Source of the DNA: Provencibacterium sp.
Lineage (GTDB): Bacteria > Bacillota > Clostridia > Oscillospirales > Ruminococcaceae
DNA: 64,000 nt
Reading direction: 5' to 3'
NCBI GenBank assembly: GCA_022793895.1
Contig: JAAWDS010000017.1
Coordinates: 1 to 64,000 of the forward strand
Shown here one piece after another: positions 17,452-26,253 of this stretch. Position 1 is the first letter of the stretch. The number at the start of each line of letters is the position of its first letter. Below the pieces are notes generated by a model, which was not told the DNA's origin, did not search any database, and saw only the letters and a program-made list of their open reading frames with translations. A program made the position numbers and the translations under genes.

Positions 17452-17531
17452 CGGCCGTTCCTCCTTTACAGGTTGTGCTTTCGATAGGCTTTCGCCCTTT
17501 GCAGATCCGGATCCGCTCTCTGCTTTGGGCT

Positions 17532-18458
17532 TCAGATCAGCAGGAACCGGGCGGCCGAGCGCAGAAGGCCGCCCCGATAGACGCCCAAGCGGCGCGCCGT
17601 TTTCCAGCGGCCGAGCTTGCGCCGCTTTGGGATGGAGCAGAAGGTTTCCAAAAGCTCTAGCTGCTCCGGCGACAGCCGGCCGCGGTAAAGGAGCAAAAAG
17701 CTCTCCGCCTGCAAGTAGGTCTCCAGCATCCGGCGGCGCGCCTCTCGGAAATGGACAAGCTGCTTTAACCGGAAGCCGAGCGAGCGGACGTCCTCCGCGC
17801 CCACGGCGTTATCCCGGTGCTGCCGGTAAAGGAGGGTGGGCTCCAGCACCTGGCCGACCTGGCCGAAGGCCGAGGCGGTAAGCATCACCCACCAATCGTG
17901 CATCACGAAGAAACGCGGAGCCTTATCAAAAAAAGCGGCCAGCGCCCGGTTATACATGACGGTGCAGCCGGTCATCGTCGCCTGTACCAACTGAAAACGG
18001 AAGGCCAGGCGGGAGAAGTCGATACCGGCCCGCTCCCGGTAGGAGGGGGCGAGCAGGCGCAGATCTTCATCCACCACCCGCAGATCGGTGTGGATAGCCA
18101 GCGGCGTCCCTACGCCGAACCGCCGTTCCAGCTCCTTCATCTTTTGCAGCGTCCGTTCGATTTTATCTGGCAACCAAACATCGTCCTGATCGCAGAGCAT
18201 GAGATAGTCGTCGCGCTGGGAGGACATGAGCTGCCAAAAGTTGTATTTTGCGCCGCCGCCGTTTTCTTTTGCGCTTTCCACCGTTATTATGGCCGGATAG
18301 GCCCGCTGATATTCCAACAGGATCTCCAGCGTTCGGTCGGCGGAGCCGTCGTCCCGCGCGGCGATGGTGAAATCCCGGACCGTTTGGCCCAACAGCGAAT
18401 CCAACTGCTCGCGCAGGTAACGCTCCCCGTTATAGCAGGCCAGAAGAATGGTGATCAT
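17532..18458 (-). CDS. GT2-family glycosyltransferase, probably rhamnosyltransferase
   Basis: The 308-residue protein has the GT-A nucleotide-sugar motif at its start ([20 protein letters not shown]), the [10 protein letters not shown] segment and the metal-binding [13 protein letters not shown]. This pattern (DQDD plus W) is common in rhamnosyltransferases of WsaF/RfbF type, and the neighbouring genes make dTDP-L-rhamnose. It has no membrane segments, so it acts on a lipid-linked acceptor at the cytoplasmic face. Acceptor and linkage are unknown. Confidence 0.85.
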   Translation of the reverse strand: MITILLACYNGERYLREQLDSLLGQTVRDFTIAARDDGSADRTLEILLEYQRAYPAIITVESAKENGGGAKYNFWQLMSSQRDDYLMLCDQDDVWLPDKIERTLQKMKELERRFGVGTPLAIHTDLRVVDEDLRLLAPSYRERAGIDFSRLAFRFQLVQATMTGCTVMYNRALAAFFDKAPRFFVMHDWWVMLTASAFGQVGQVLEPTLLYRQHRDNAVGAEDVRSLGFRLKQLVHFREARRRMLETYLQAESFLLLYRGRLSPEQLELLETFCSIPKRRKLGRWKTARRLGVYRGGLLRSAARFLLI

Positions 18459-18493
18459 GGCGGTCCCTTTCCCTTCTTTCTGCGAAGTTCCCG

Positions 18494-19711
18494 TTAAAGC
18501 GAACGGTAAATTTCATCCATCACCCGCCCGTAGGCGGCCAGGGTGAAGCGCTCCAACCGGCCCCGGTTTTGGCGGAGCGTTTCCCGATCCTCCTCCCAGG
18601 CGAGCCGCGCCTCCTCTAAGGCGCGGTGCAGGCTTTCGGCGTTTCCCGGTGTGAAGAGACGGCCCGCTCCGAGCAGATCGACAAGCTCGCGCATCCCGCC
18701 TCTATCGGAAACCACCGGGACGGTGTAGGCGTTCGCCGCCTCGACGATGGAAACCGGGCTGTTTTCATACCAGAGCGAGGGGAGCAGGAAGAAGCGCGCG
18801 CTTCGCACCAAGGGCAGCAGCTCCCCGGTGGGCAGGAACCGGCGCAGGAAGCGGACCCGCGTCTCTCCCGGCGGCAGCAGCGAGGCGAGCTGCCCGGCCT
18901 GCGGCCCGTCGCCCACCGCCAGCAGCCGCCTTTCCGGCTCCTCCGTAAGAAAATGCCGGGCCGCCCAGAGAAGGTTTTTCTCCCGGCTTACCCGTCCGAA
19001 ATAGATCACGTCCTCCGTTTTGTCCGGCGCGGCCTCCCGGTCCACCTGCTGCAAGCAGGGATTGTAAACCAGCCGGACATCCAGGGAGGGGAAGGCGGAT
19101 AGCAGCCGGTCCCGCAGAAATTGGCTGGGGGCGATGTGCAGATCGACCGCCGCGCGCAGCGAATCCTTCATCAGGTTCTTCTGTAGGTATTTTGCGGCGG
19201 AAACGGTCATGTTGTCCGCACAGTTCAGGCGCAGGATGTGGCTGTCATAGCTGCCGAGGCAGCGTTCGCAGGGCTCGCCGTGCGGGAGGGTGTAGAGCAT
19301 ATCGTTGGTACACAGATAGCTATAGGTATGGTGGGTGAGGACGACCCGGCAGCGGTAGCGCCGCCGGCACTCCGCCAGCGCATGCAAAAGGGAGGGGGTG
19401 AACGGGATGTAGTCATGCAGGTGGACAATATCGGGACGAAATTCCTGAAAGCACCGGCGCAGCAGCCAGCCGTTGTGCTCCAGCCCCATGGCATTTTTCG
19501 CTTTGGAAAGGAAGGAGGCGTTCTGCCGGAAATCCTCCGCCGGGTAGACGCGAAGGCCGGGGCAGGTGGGAAGGGTATCCGGCCGGCAGGTCAGAACGGC
19601 GGTTTCATAGCGGTCGGGACGCCGGAGCAATTCGGACAGGTTCCCGCGCGCGACATGCTCCACCCCGCCGCCCTGGAAGGCGGACGAAACCAGCAGAACT
19701 CGCTTCTTCAT
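18494..19711 (-). CDS. GT4-family glycosyltransferase
   Basis: The 405-residue protein has a GT-B fold: an N-terminal half starting MKKRVLLVSSAFQGGGVEHVA and a C-terminal donor-binding half with IYFGRVSREKNLLWAARHF, LAVGDGPQAGQL and SLWYENSPVSIVEAANAYTVPVVSD, which contains the E-x7-E-like signature of GT4 enzymes. It is the first gene of the leftward polysaccharide cluster and so could act early in making the lipid-linked repeat. Ribosome site GGAAGGGGG precedes the start. Confidence 0.87.
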   Translation of the reverse strand: MKKRVLLVSSAFQGGGVEHVARGNLSELLRRPDRYETAVLTCRPDTLPTCPGLRVYPAEDFRQNASFLSKAKNAMGLEHNGWLLRRCFQEFRPDIVHLHDYIPFTPSLLHALAECRRRYRCRVVLTHHTYSYLCTNDMLYTLPHGEPCERCLGSYDSHILRLNCADNMTVSAAKYLQKNLMKDSLRAAVDLHIAPSQFLRDRLLSAFPSLDVRLVYNPCLQQVDREAAPDKTEDVIYFGRVSREKNLLWAARHFLTEEPERRLLAVGDGPQAGQLASLLPPGETRVRFLRRFLPTGELLPLVRSARFFLLPSLWYENSPVSIVEAANAYTVPVVSDRGGMRELVDLLGAGRLFTPGNAESLHRALEEARLAWEEDRETLRQNRGRLERFTLAAYGRVMDEIYRSL

Positions 19712-19810
19712 GCTTCTTTTCCCCCTTCCCGAACGCGCAGCCGTTTTTCTTTTAGCGAACGCCTTTTTATTGTGTGTTAAAAAAGGCGCAGATAACCGTT
19801 TTAAACGGAA

Positions 19811-19852
19811 AAAAGGCGCGTTGCAGAACGGAGTTCTGCAACGCGCCCTTTG
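19811..19852 (-). terminator. Hairpin terminator of the hexuronate operon, GCGCGY-TGCA family
   Basis: AAAGGCGCGTTGCAGAAC and its complement pair perfectly around a 3-nt loop, 48 bp after the stop codon of the mannitol-dehydrogenase-family gene and upstream of the glycosyltransferase cluster. No branched core follows in this copy. Confidence 0.75.
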
Positions 19853-19899
19853 CCGCTCATCCGGCAGCCGGGACAGACGGCCGGAGAAACGACGTTTAT

Positions 19900-21516
19900 T
19901 TATTTGCCGAGCACCAGCTCATCCAGCGTTTTGCGGATAGCGCCCGGAGCGGCGGAGAGCCGCTCGAAATCGCGCACGACCTCGCCGGCAAGGCCCAGCG
20001 CATAGAGATCCACGCCCCAGATATTCTGGTTCTCCAAGAGCGGACGGATAGCCTCCTCGGCGTTCCCGTCTCCCAGCTTAAAGGACTTGACCGACGCGGG
20101 GATTTCGGCGAGGAACGGATCGGGGCTGATGGTGAAGGCATCGCCCTTGTCGTCCACCCCCATCAGGTAACGGCACCAGCCGGCGAAAACGAGCGGGATG
20201 ATCCGCAGGCTCTTCACATCCAGGCCGTCGCGGGCGGCGTAGCTCTTCACCGTTTCGCCAAAGCGGATGGCCAGCTTTTGGGAGGTGTCGCAGGCGATGC
20301 GCTGCGGGGTATCGGGCATGAAGGGGTTGGGCAGGCGTTCGGTGATGACCTCGTTCAAGAATTTCTCCGGGTCGAGGATGCCGGGGTTAACCACCACCGG
20401 GAAGCCCTCCTCGTGCCCCAGGCGCTCCACCATGCGGCGCAGCGTCGGATCGCGCATCTCCTCATAGATCCGTTCGAATCCCAAGAGGCAGCCATAGATA
20501 GCCAGCGCGGTGTGCAGCGGGTTCAGGCAGGTGCAGACCTTCATTTTTTCGGTGCGGTTGACCGTTTCGCGGTCGGAGAAGATAACGCCCGCATGCTCCA
20601 GGGCCGGGCGGCCGTTCGGGAAGAGATCCTCAATCACCAGATATTGCGGCTCCTCCGCATTGACAAAGGCGGCGGTATAGGTGTTCTTCGAGGTCACGAT
20701 GAGGCCGGTGTCCTCAAACCCATCCTCTGCGAGCAGCTTTTGCACCACCGGATCGGGCCGCGGGGTGATCTTGTCGATGATCGTCCAGGGGAAAGCGATC
20801 TTGGAGGGATCCTTCAGGTAATCTAAGAAGGCGGCCGGGGCTTTTCCGTTCTTCACCCAGGCTTCCGCCGTCTGAAGCACGGCGTTCATCAGCTTCTGTC
20901 CGTTCTGCGAGCAGTTGTCCATGCTGACCAGCGAGAGCGGCTTTTCGCCCGCCCGGTAACGCTCCAGGCACAGGGCGGTGATCTTGCCCATCAGCCCGGT
21001 GGGGACGGGATCCTTCCCCTCAAAGTCCTTCTGGGCCAGCGCCGTCCAGTTGCCGGCGGCATCGGTGAGGGAATAGCCCTTTTCGGTGATGGTGAAGCTG
21101 ATCATCTGGAGGCTGTCGCTGCGGAAAATCTCCTTGATGCGCTCCCACTCCGCCGTTTCTTCGGCAGTCAGGGCGATCGACTCGGCCACGCTGCCGATGA
21201 CCTCTTTGCGGATGGTGCCGTCCGCCTTGAGTACGACGAGCAGGCTCAGGTTGTCGAACGGATGGTAGGCTTTTTCAATGATTTCGGTATCGAAGCCTTC
21301 GCAGACGGTGATGCCGCTGTCGGCTTTACCCTCATCCAACAGCTTCTGTTGCAGCGCCGCCGGGAAGCCGCGGAAGATGTTGCCTGCGCCAAAGTGTACC
21401 CAGACGGGACTGTCCACCGTCTTTTTCACCATCGCTTCGCGGTCATATTGGGGGAGCTGATAACCCTTTTGCTCCCAAACGCTCTTTTCGCAGAGGTCCT
21501 TTTGTGTCAACTTCAT
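19900..21516 (-). CDS. Mannitol dehydrogenase-family oxidoreductase, likely D-mannonate (fructuronate) oxidoreductase
   Basis: The 538-residue protein belongs to the long-chain polyol/sugar-acid dehydrogenases. The N-terminal Rossmann segment VWVHFGAGNIFRGFPAALQQKLL binds NAD, and SMDNCSQNGQKL and FPWTIIDKITPRP match the conserved SxDNxxxNG and catalytic-domain motifs. The neighbouring SDR of KduD type suggests a hexuronate function (fructuronate to mannonate), but tagaturonate or a polyol are possible. A CTAGGAGG ribosome site fixes the start. It follows the SDR gene by 84 bp in the same direction. Confidence 0.82.
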   Translation of the reverse strand: MKLTQKDLCEKSVWEQKGYQLPQYDREAMVKKTVDSPVWVHFGAGNIFRGFPAALQQKLLDEGKADSGITVCEGFDTEIIEKAYHPFDNLSLLVVLKADGTIRKEVIGSVAESIALTAEETAEWERIKEIFRSDSLQMISFTITEKGYSLTDAAGNWTALAQKDFEGKDPVPTGLMGKITALCLERYRAGEKPLSLVSMDNCSQNGQKLMNAVLQTAEAWVKNGKAPAAFLDYLKDPSKIAFPWTIIDKITPRPDPVVQKLLAEDGFEDTGLIVTSKNTYTAAFVNAEEPQYLVIEDLFPNGRPALEHAGVIFSDRETVNRTEKMKVCTCLNPLHTALAIYGCLLGFERIYEEMRDPTLRRMVERLGHEEGFPVVVNPGILDPEKFLNEVITERLPNPFMPDTPQRIACDTSQKLAIRFGETVKSYAARDGLDVKSLRIIPLVFAGWCRYLMGVDDKGDAFTISPDPFLAEIPASVKSFKLGDGNAEEAIRPLLENQNIWGVDLYALGLAGEVVRDFERLSAAPGAIRKTLDELVLGK

Positions 21517-21600
21517 TTCGATTCCTCCTAGTGTTTATGGTACTTATGGCACGGCGGCCTGTCCGGAGTCCGGCCGCCGGATGGACAGAGAAAAGCGGGT

Positions 21601-22356
21601 TCAGCGGGTGAGATAGCCGCCGTCTACCGGGATCACAGCGCCGTTGAGGTAATCGCTTGCATGGGAGGCTAAGAAGAGGACCGGCCCTATCATATCCTCC
21701 GGCGTCCCCCACCGCCCGGCGGGGATGCGCTCGGAAATCTGGCGCAGCCGTTCCGGGTTTTCAAGCAGCCGTTCGTTCATGTCGGTGGCCATATAGCCGG
21801 GGGCTATGGCGTTTACCTGGATCCCCCGTCCCCCCAGGTCGCTGGCCATTGATTTGGTCAGCTGGGCGATAGCGCCCTTGCTGGCGGTGTAAGCCGGAAT
21901 GGTGAGACCGCCGAACCAGGAGCACATCGAGGCGATATTGATGATCTTCCCGTGCCCCTGCGCGAGCATGGGGCGCACGCAGAGCTGCGAGAGGAAGAAA
22001 ACCGCATCCAGATTCACGGCTATGACCCAATCCCAATCCTCCGCCGGGAACTCCTCAGGCGGGTGGCGGCGTTGGACCCCTGCGGAATTGACCAGGATAT
22101 CAATGCCGCCCAGCCATGCCATTGCCTTCTCAAAAATATCCTGCAAATCGCCGCGATCCCCCAGGTTTCCCTGAACGGCATAGGCATCCAGCCCTTCGGC
22201 GCGGAAGGCGGCGGCCGCCTCTTCGGTTTTTTCGGAGGATCCAACCAGGACGACCCGGCAGCCTGCCCGCAGCAGCCCTTCGGCCATCCCCTTTCCCAGT
22301 CCCCGCGAAGCGCCTGTCACAATCGCGCGCTGTCCCTTGAGATCAAACAGATCCAA
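21601..22356 (-). CDS. SDR-family dehydrogenase, KduD/gluconate 5-dehydrogenase type
   Basis: This 251-residue classical SDR has the cofactor loop VTGASRGLGKGMA, NSAGVQRRHPPEEF, and the active-site sequence IASMCSWFGGLTIPAYTASKGAIAQ (Ser ... Tyr-x3-Lys), ending in the family tail VIPVDGGYLTR. It most resembles 2-deoxy-D-gluconate 3-dehydrogenase (KduD), which interconverts keto-deoxy sugar acids from uronate polymers. It starts at TTG after GCGAGGGA. Upstream lies an imperfect TGTATA/TATACA inverted repeat (22379-22416) that could be a GntR-type operator. Confidence 0.85.
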   Translation of the reverse strand: MDLFDLKGQRAIVTGASRGLGKGMAEGLLRAGCRVVLVGSSEKTEEAAAAFRAEGLDAYAVQGNLGDRGDLQDIFEKAMAWLGGIDILVNSAGVQRRHPPEEFPAEDWDWVIAVNLDAVFFLSQLCVRPMLAQGHGKIINIASMCSWFGGLTIPAYTASKGAIAQLTKSMASDLGGRGIQVNAIAPGYMATDMNERLLENPERLRQISERIPAGRWGTPEDMIGPVLFLASHASDYLNGAVIPVDGGYLTR

Positions 22357-22378
22357 TAAAATCCCTCGCTTTCGTTTT

Positions 22379-22416
22379 TGTATATACTTTTTGTAGATAA
22401 ATAAGATGAATATACA
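22379..22416 (-). promoter_or_regulatory. Possible operator upstream of the dehydrogenase pair
   Basis: TGTATA and TATACA flank a 26-bp AT-rich spacer just before the SDR gene. Inverted TGTATA half-sites resemble those bound by GntR-family regulators of uronate genes. No such regulator is in the window, so the role is a guess. Confidence 0.3.
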
Positions 22417-22417
22417 G

Positions 22418-23272
22418 TTATTCGGGCTCTTTCAGCGGCGCTTGCGTCCGGCGAAGGGAAGCGATATTGTAAAACAGAATGGTGGAGATGACCACCACGA
22501 TCCCTAAGATAGCCACGACGCCGGGGCGCTCGCCCATCAGCAGAAAGACCCAGACAGGGTTCAGCACCGGCTCAATAGCGCAGATCACCGAGGCTTTAAC
22601 TGGCGGGGTCAGCTCCATCCCCTTCGAGAAGAGCACATAGGAGAGGCCCATCTGGAACACGCCCATCAGGAGGATGACCAGCCATTCCACCGGCTCGGCC
22701 GACCGGAAGGCAGTATCCTGAAAGATAAAAGGGAGCAGCAGGCCGCTCAGGAGGTTTCCCAGAAAGGAGGAGAGGATGGGGTTGGCCCCCCGCATGGAGT
22801 TAGCGATAAACACCAGCCCGAAGCTCAGGCCGGTGCCGAGGGCGAGGCAGTCGCCCAAGAGCGCGCCATGGCCCAGGTGATCGATGAAAAAGAGCACAAT
22901 CCCGAAAAAGGTCAGCACGACGGTAAAGATATCCAGCCGGGTGGGCCGCATTTTTAAAAAGAGAGCGGAGAGAAGAATCACAAAGACCGGCGCGGTATAT
23001 TGCAAAACAATGGCGTTGGCCGCCGTGGTGAGCCGGTTGCAGAGGATAAAGACGGTGGAGGTGGCAAAAAGGGCCAGCGCGCCCAGCCAAACGGTGGGGG
23101 TCGGGCGGGTAAACTGCCGCCAGTTGAGCATCCCAATCACGGCGGCCGCCAGCAGGCCCCGCAGGCAGGCGATGGTGAGGGGGGACCAGCTGATGAATTT
23201 AACGGCGATGCCGGCAAAGCTCCAAAGAACGGCGGTGAAAACGAGCAGCAGCGGCCCGCGGTTCGACTGCAA
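22418..23272 (-). CDS. EamA/DMT-family transporter
   Basis: About 284 residues with ten predicted membrane segments arranged as two EamA repeats (first repeat starting GPLLLVFTAVLWSFAGIAVKFIS, second around GTGLSFGLVFIANSM and ending GVFQMGLSYVLFSKGMELTPP). Members export amino acids or other metabolites, and the substrate is not predictable. The best start is TTG 23272, preceded by GGGAGGGG at a 6-nt spacing. The open frame continues 20 codons further upstream. It lies 61 bp upstream of the SDR gene on the same strand and may be cotranscribed. Confidence 0.85.
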   Translation of the reverse strand: MQSNRGPLLLVFTAVLWSFAGIAVKFISWSPLTIACLRGLLAAAVIGMLNWRQFTRPTPTVWLGALALFATSTVFILCNRLTTAANAIVLQYTAPVFVILLSALFLKMRPTRLDIFTVVLTFFGIVLFFIDHLGHGALLGDCLALGTGLSFGLVFIANSMRGANPILSSFLGNLLSGLLLPFIFQDTAFRSAEPVEWLVILLMGVFQMGLSYVLFSKGMELTPPVKASVICAIEPVLNPVWVFLLMGERPGVVAILGIVVVISTILFYNIASLRRTQAPLKEPE

Positions 23273-23560
23273 ACAAAACCCCTCCCACATGAAAGTTGTT
23301 GGCGACAGCGCAGGAATCCTCCATTTAATCATAGGGAATCACAGACAGCCTGTCAAGATATCCTGATAAAAAGTTTCTATTTGCATTGCATTTTGTGTGA
23401 AAGGCCGGACGCTTTTCAGGCTGATTGGAGGGATCGATGCGCTGTCTGCCGCTACCGGCATCTGTTAATGAAGGTTGTAAGCCGCTTGGGATGGTGGTAT
23501 ACTTTGCTCATACCCATTCGGCCCATCGAAATATAAAAAACAATAAGGAAAGAAACCGGT

Positions 23561-23947
23561 ATGAAAAATTATACGCAGGTTTATGTGAAAGACAGTGTGG
23601 AGGCAGCCGGCGCCTATTGTAAAGCATTTGGCGCAGAAATAACCTTCGCGATCCCCAATGCCGGTGGAACTGCCTATGAACATTGTGAATTATCCGTTCA
23701 CGGCGAAGGCTTTTTAGCAATAGGGGAAGCAAAAAATCCTTGCGACGTCGAGGTTGTCCACAAAATGAAATGGGAAACGATGACCTTTAATGTTTTTGAG
23801 ATGGGGACCGAAGAGAATGTTCGCCGCGCGTTTGACGTTCTGCGCGATGGCGGCGTTGTGCTTGAGGACATTCATGCGCTGCCCTGGAGCAAATGCTGCG
23901 CTACCGTTATCGATCGGTATGGCATATGCTGGTGGATTTCTATTTAA
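23561..23947 (+). CDS. VOC-family (PhnB/glyoxalase-like) protein
   Basis: The 128-residue protein shows the repeated beta-alpha-beta-beta-beta layout of the vicinal-oxygen-chelate fold, starting QVYVKDSVEAAGAYCKAFGAEI and ending WSKCCATVIDRYGICWWISI, typical of PhnB-like proteins. Its AT content is higher than that of the flanking metabolic genes. Ribosome site AAGGAAAG precedes the ATG. Whether it is an enzyme or a binding protein cannot be told. Confidence 0.8.
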   Translation: MKNYTQVYVKDSVEAAGAYCKAFGAEITFAIPNAGGTAYEHCELSVHGEGFLAIGEAKNPCDVEVVHKMKWETMTFNVFEMGTEENVRRAFDVLRDGGVVLEDIHALPWSKCCATVIDRYGICWWISI

Positions 23948-24063
23948 TGAGCAAAGGCTGGTTCCCTTTTTGTAAAAGGATGCGGTAGCTTCCCGTTTAT
24001 CGAGGGAGGCTTTCATCCGTTAATTTTGTGCCGCCAGCCGCTTTTAGCGACGCGGAAATCTTA

Positions 24064-24093
24064 TTGGAAAAATGGGGTAAATCATGGTATAAT
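24064..24093 (+). promoter_or_regulatory. Promoter of the DUF262 gene
   Basis: TTGGAA (24064-24069) and a perfect TATAAT (24088-24093) lie 18 bp apart. The -10 box is the left end of the palindrome at 24087-24114, so a protein bound there would block transcription. The leader to the start codon is about 185 nt. Confidence 0.65.
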
Positions 24094-24143
24094 AGCCGCA
24101 GGCGGCTATTATACGTTCATTTATTGGCGGCCAATTATACCAT
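24084..24143 (+). promoter_or_regulatory. Palindromic operator or structured leader upstream of DUF262
   Basis: A perfect 13-bp-arm palindrome (GTATAATAGCCGC AG and its complement, 24087-24114) overlaps the -10 box. A third arm (GCGGCCAATTATACCAT, 24127-24143) is complementary to the left arm as well, so two mutually exclusive hairpins can form. This is consistent with repressor binding or with a switchable leader. Confidence 0.5.
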
Positions 24144-24282
24144 AACCGCTTCGCGTTTATGGAAGGGGATTATACGATTAAACCGTTTATAGAAATTATG
24201 AGAGAATTATAGCTCATGTAAGTATGCTGAAGTCGCTTTGCTTTCAAACTAAGCTGAATGTTGAAAGAGGAGATCAAACATT

Positions 24283-26106
24283 ATGGAAATAGAGAAGTAC
24301 ACTCCTAATTCGTTGAGTGTCAGTGCGATTTTAGGTTTGATTGCATCGGGAGACATTGCTGTTCCTGAAATTCAGCGGCCCTTTGTATGGAAGCGCACAC
24401 AGGTACGGGACCTGCTAGATTCTCTGTACAAAGGCTATCCCACAGGCTATTTGATTATCTGGAAAAACCCCAATGTTCGGCTGAAGGATGGAAGCGTTTC
24501 AGCTGGGAAAAAAATTCTAATTGACGGGCAACAGCGTGTAACCGCTTTAATGACTGCTATTGCCGGAATACCAGTTATCAATAGTAGCTATAAAGAGGAG
24601 CGCGTCAAAATAGCATTTGATCCCTTTCAAGCATTTTCTGATGACCCTGAAGCGGATATTTTTGCAGTACAGGACTCCAGCCATATCAAGAGCAAGCGAT
24701 GGATACCGGACATTGCGGATGTATTCAAAAACGACTTTTCGGTATTTTCTTTTATCACCCAATATTGCACTGATAATCCGGAAATGAAGCCTGAGAAACT
24801 GGACGGAATCATAACAAAACTTCGCGCTATTGGGAACCGGTCTATTGGCGTGATTGAGCTTTCAGAGCATTTGGAAATGGATGTGGTCACAGACATATTT
24901 ATTCGTATCAATTCCAAAGGTACTGCATTAAGCCAAGGTGATTTTGTTATGTCCAAAATCGCCTCAGATGAGACATACGGTGGCAACACTTTACGTAAGG
25001 CAATCGATTACTTTGCACACTTGGCAGTAGAACCCTCTTTTGCCAGCGTCATTGCTTGGGAGGACACTGCATTCGCTAATACCGAATATTGGCAGAAGAT
25101 TTCATGGTTAAAAGATGAACGGGACGATGTTTATGATCCGGACTATGATGATGTTCTTCGAGTGGCGTTTATGCATAAGTTTCCTCGCGCTAAATTGTCT
25201 GATCTTGTGAGTCTATTGTCAGGCCGGGATTTCGATACAAAAGAGTATCGAGAAGAGATTACTGCTGACACCTATGCAAAGCTGAAAGCGGGTGTTCTGA
25301 ACGTATTCAGTGAGTATAACTTCAAGCAGTTTATGGCTGCTCTCCGAGGTGCGGGATTTGTCTCCAGCAAAGTGGTCAGTTCACAAATGGCTTTAGACTT
25401 TGCGTATACGCTATATCTCATACTTACCAGAACGGGCGAAGTGTCTCCTGGCGAGGTGAAAAGGTTAGTACAAAAATGGTATGTATTATCTGTGCTAACG
25501 GGACGATATAGTACCTCTCCTGAGTCAGCTTTTGCGCGGGATATTCGTCTTATCAATGAAAATGGAGTCCTTTCAACCTTAAAAGACATTGAAGCGGCAA
25601 CATTATCCGATACATTTTGGAAAGTAGCTGTTCCACAGAATCTCTGTAATACGTCGGCCAACAACCCCTCCTATCTGATTTATTTGGCGACGCAGGTTGC
25701 GATGAATGATATTTCTCTTTTGTCCAATAATCTCCAAGTTCGGGATCTCCTCTTAACTGTCACAGACATCCACCATGTATTCCCAAAAGATTATCTTAAA
25801 TCTCTGGGGTATGAGAGGGGAAAGTATAATCAAGTCGCAAATTATGCTTTTTTGGACGCACAAGTTAATAAATCCATTGGGAAAAAGGCGCCGACGGTAT
25901 ATTTTCAGGAAGCGCTGGCACAGTGCGATACTGGGATTATAACTTGTGGTTCCATTACGGATCGGGATGTATTGATGAAAAATCTACAAATGAATTGCAT
26001 TCCTCTGGAGGTCTTTGATATGGATGAGAGCCGTTATGGTGAGTTTTTGGAAAAGCGGCGGGAACTTATGGCTAAAAAAATTAGGAAACATTATGAATCA
26101 TTATAG
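24283..26106 (+). CDS. DUF262/HNH protein, single-chain GmrSD-like putative defence nuclease
   Basis: The 607-residue protein has an N-terminal DUF262 domain with VPEIQRPFVWKRTQVRDLLD and the nucleotide-binding ILIDGQQRVTAL, plus FIRINSKGTALSQGDFVMS. Near the C-terminus, DIHHVFPKDYLKSLGY and YNQVANYAFLDAQVNKSIGK match the HNH-like DUF1524-type nuclease motif. The pair occurs in GmrSD type IV restriction enzymes and related anti-phage proteins. It stands alone, is clearly more AT-rich than its surroundings, and sits between unrelated genes, all signs of transfer. Defence activity is inferred from the family. Confidence 0.82.
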   Translation: MEIEKYTPNSLSVSAILGLIASGDIAVPEIQRPFVWKRTQVRDLLDSLYKGYPTGYLIIWKNPNVRLKDGSVSAGKKILIDGQQRVTALMTAIAGIPVINSSYKEERVKIAFDPFQAFSDDPEADIFAVQDSSHIKSKRWIPDIADVFKNDFSVFSFITQYCTDNPEMKPEKLDGIITKLRAIGNRSIGVIELSEHLEMDVVTDIFIRINSKGTALSQGDFVMSKIASDETYGGNTLRKAIDYFAHLAVEPSFASVIAWEDTAFANTEYWQKISWLKDERDDVYDPDYDDVLRVAFMHKFPRAKLSDLVSLLSGRDFDTKEYREEITADTYAKLKAGVLNVFSEYNFKQFMAALRGAGFVSSKVVSSQMALDFAYTLYLILTRTGEVSPGEVKRLVQKWYVLSVLTGRYSTSPESAFARDIRLINENGVLSTLKDIEAATLSDTFWKVAVPQNLCNTSANNPSYLIYLATQVAMNDISLLSNNLQVRDLLLTVTDIHHVFPKDYLKSLGYERGKYNQVANYAFLDAQVNKSIGKKAPTVYFQEALAQCDTGIITCGSITDRDVLMKNLQMNCIPLEVFDMDESRYGEFLEKRRELMAKKIRKHYESL

Positions 26107-26253
26107 TGCCTGGAAATGCGTGTCCTTACAATTCAATAACAGCAAACCAGAAAAGCCTCTGTTTCAATGTATCTCCTGAGACATTGTTTCCTTCATAATT
26201 CTTTTGGATGAAAATACTCTTGACAAATCTTCTCTCAGAAAGGAATGCTTGCT

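Noticed and set aside
24144-24200. A 17-codon frame with ATG and TAG before the DUF262 gene as a leader peptide
   Set aside because: There is no ribosome site before its ATG and no attenuator-like codon run.
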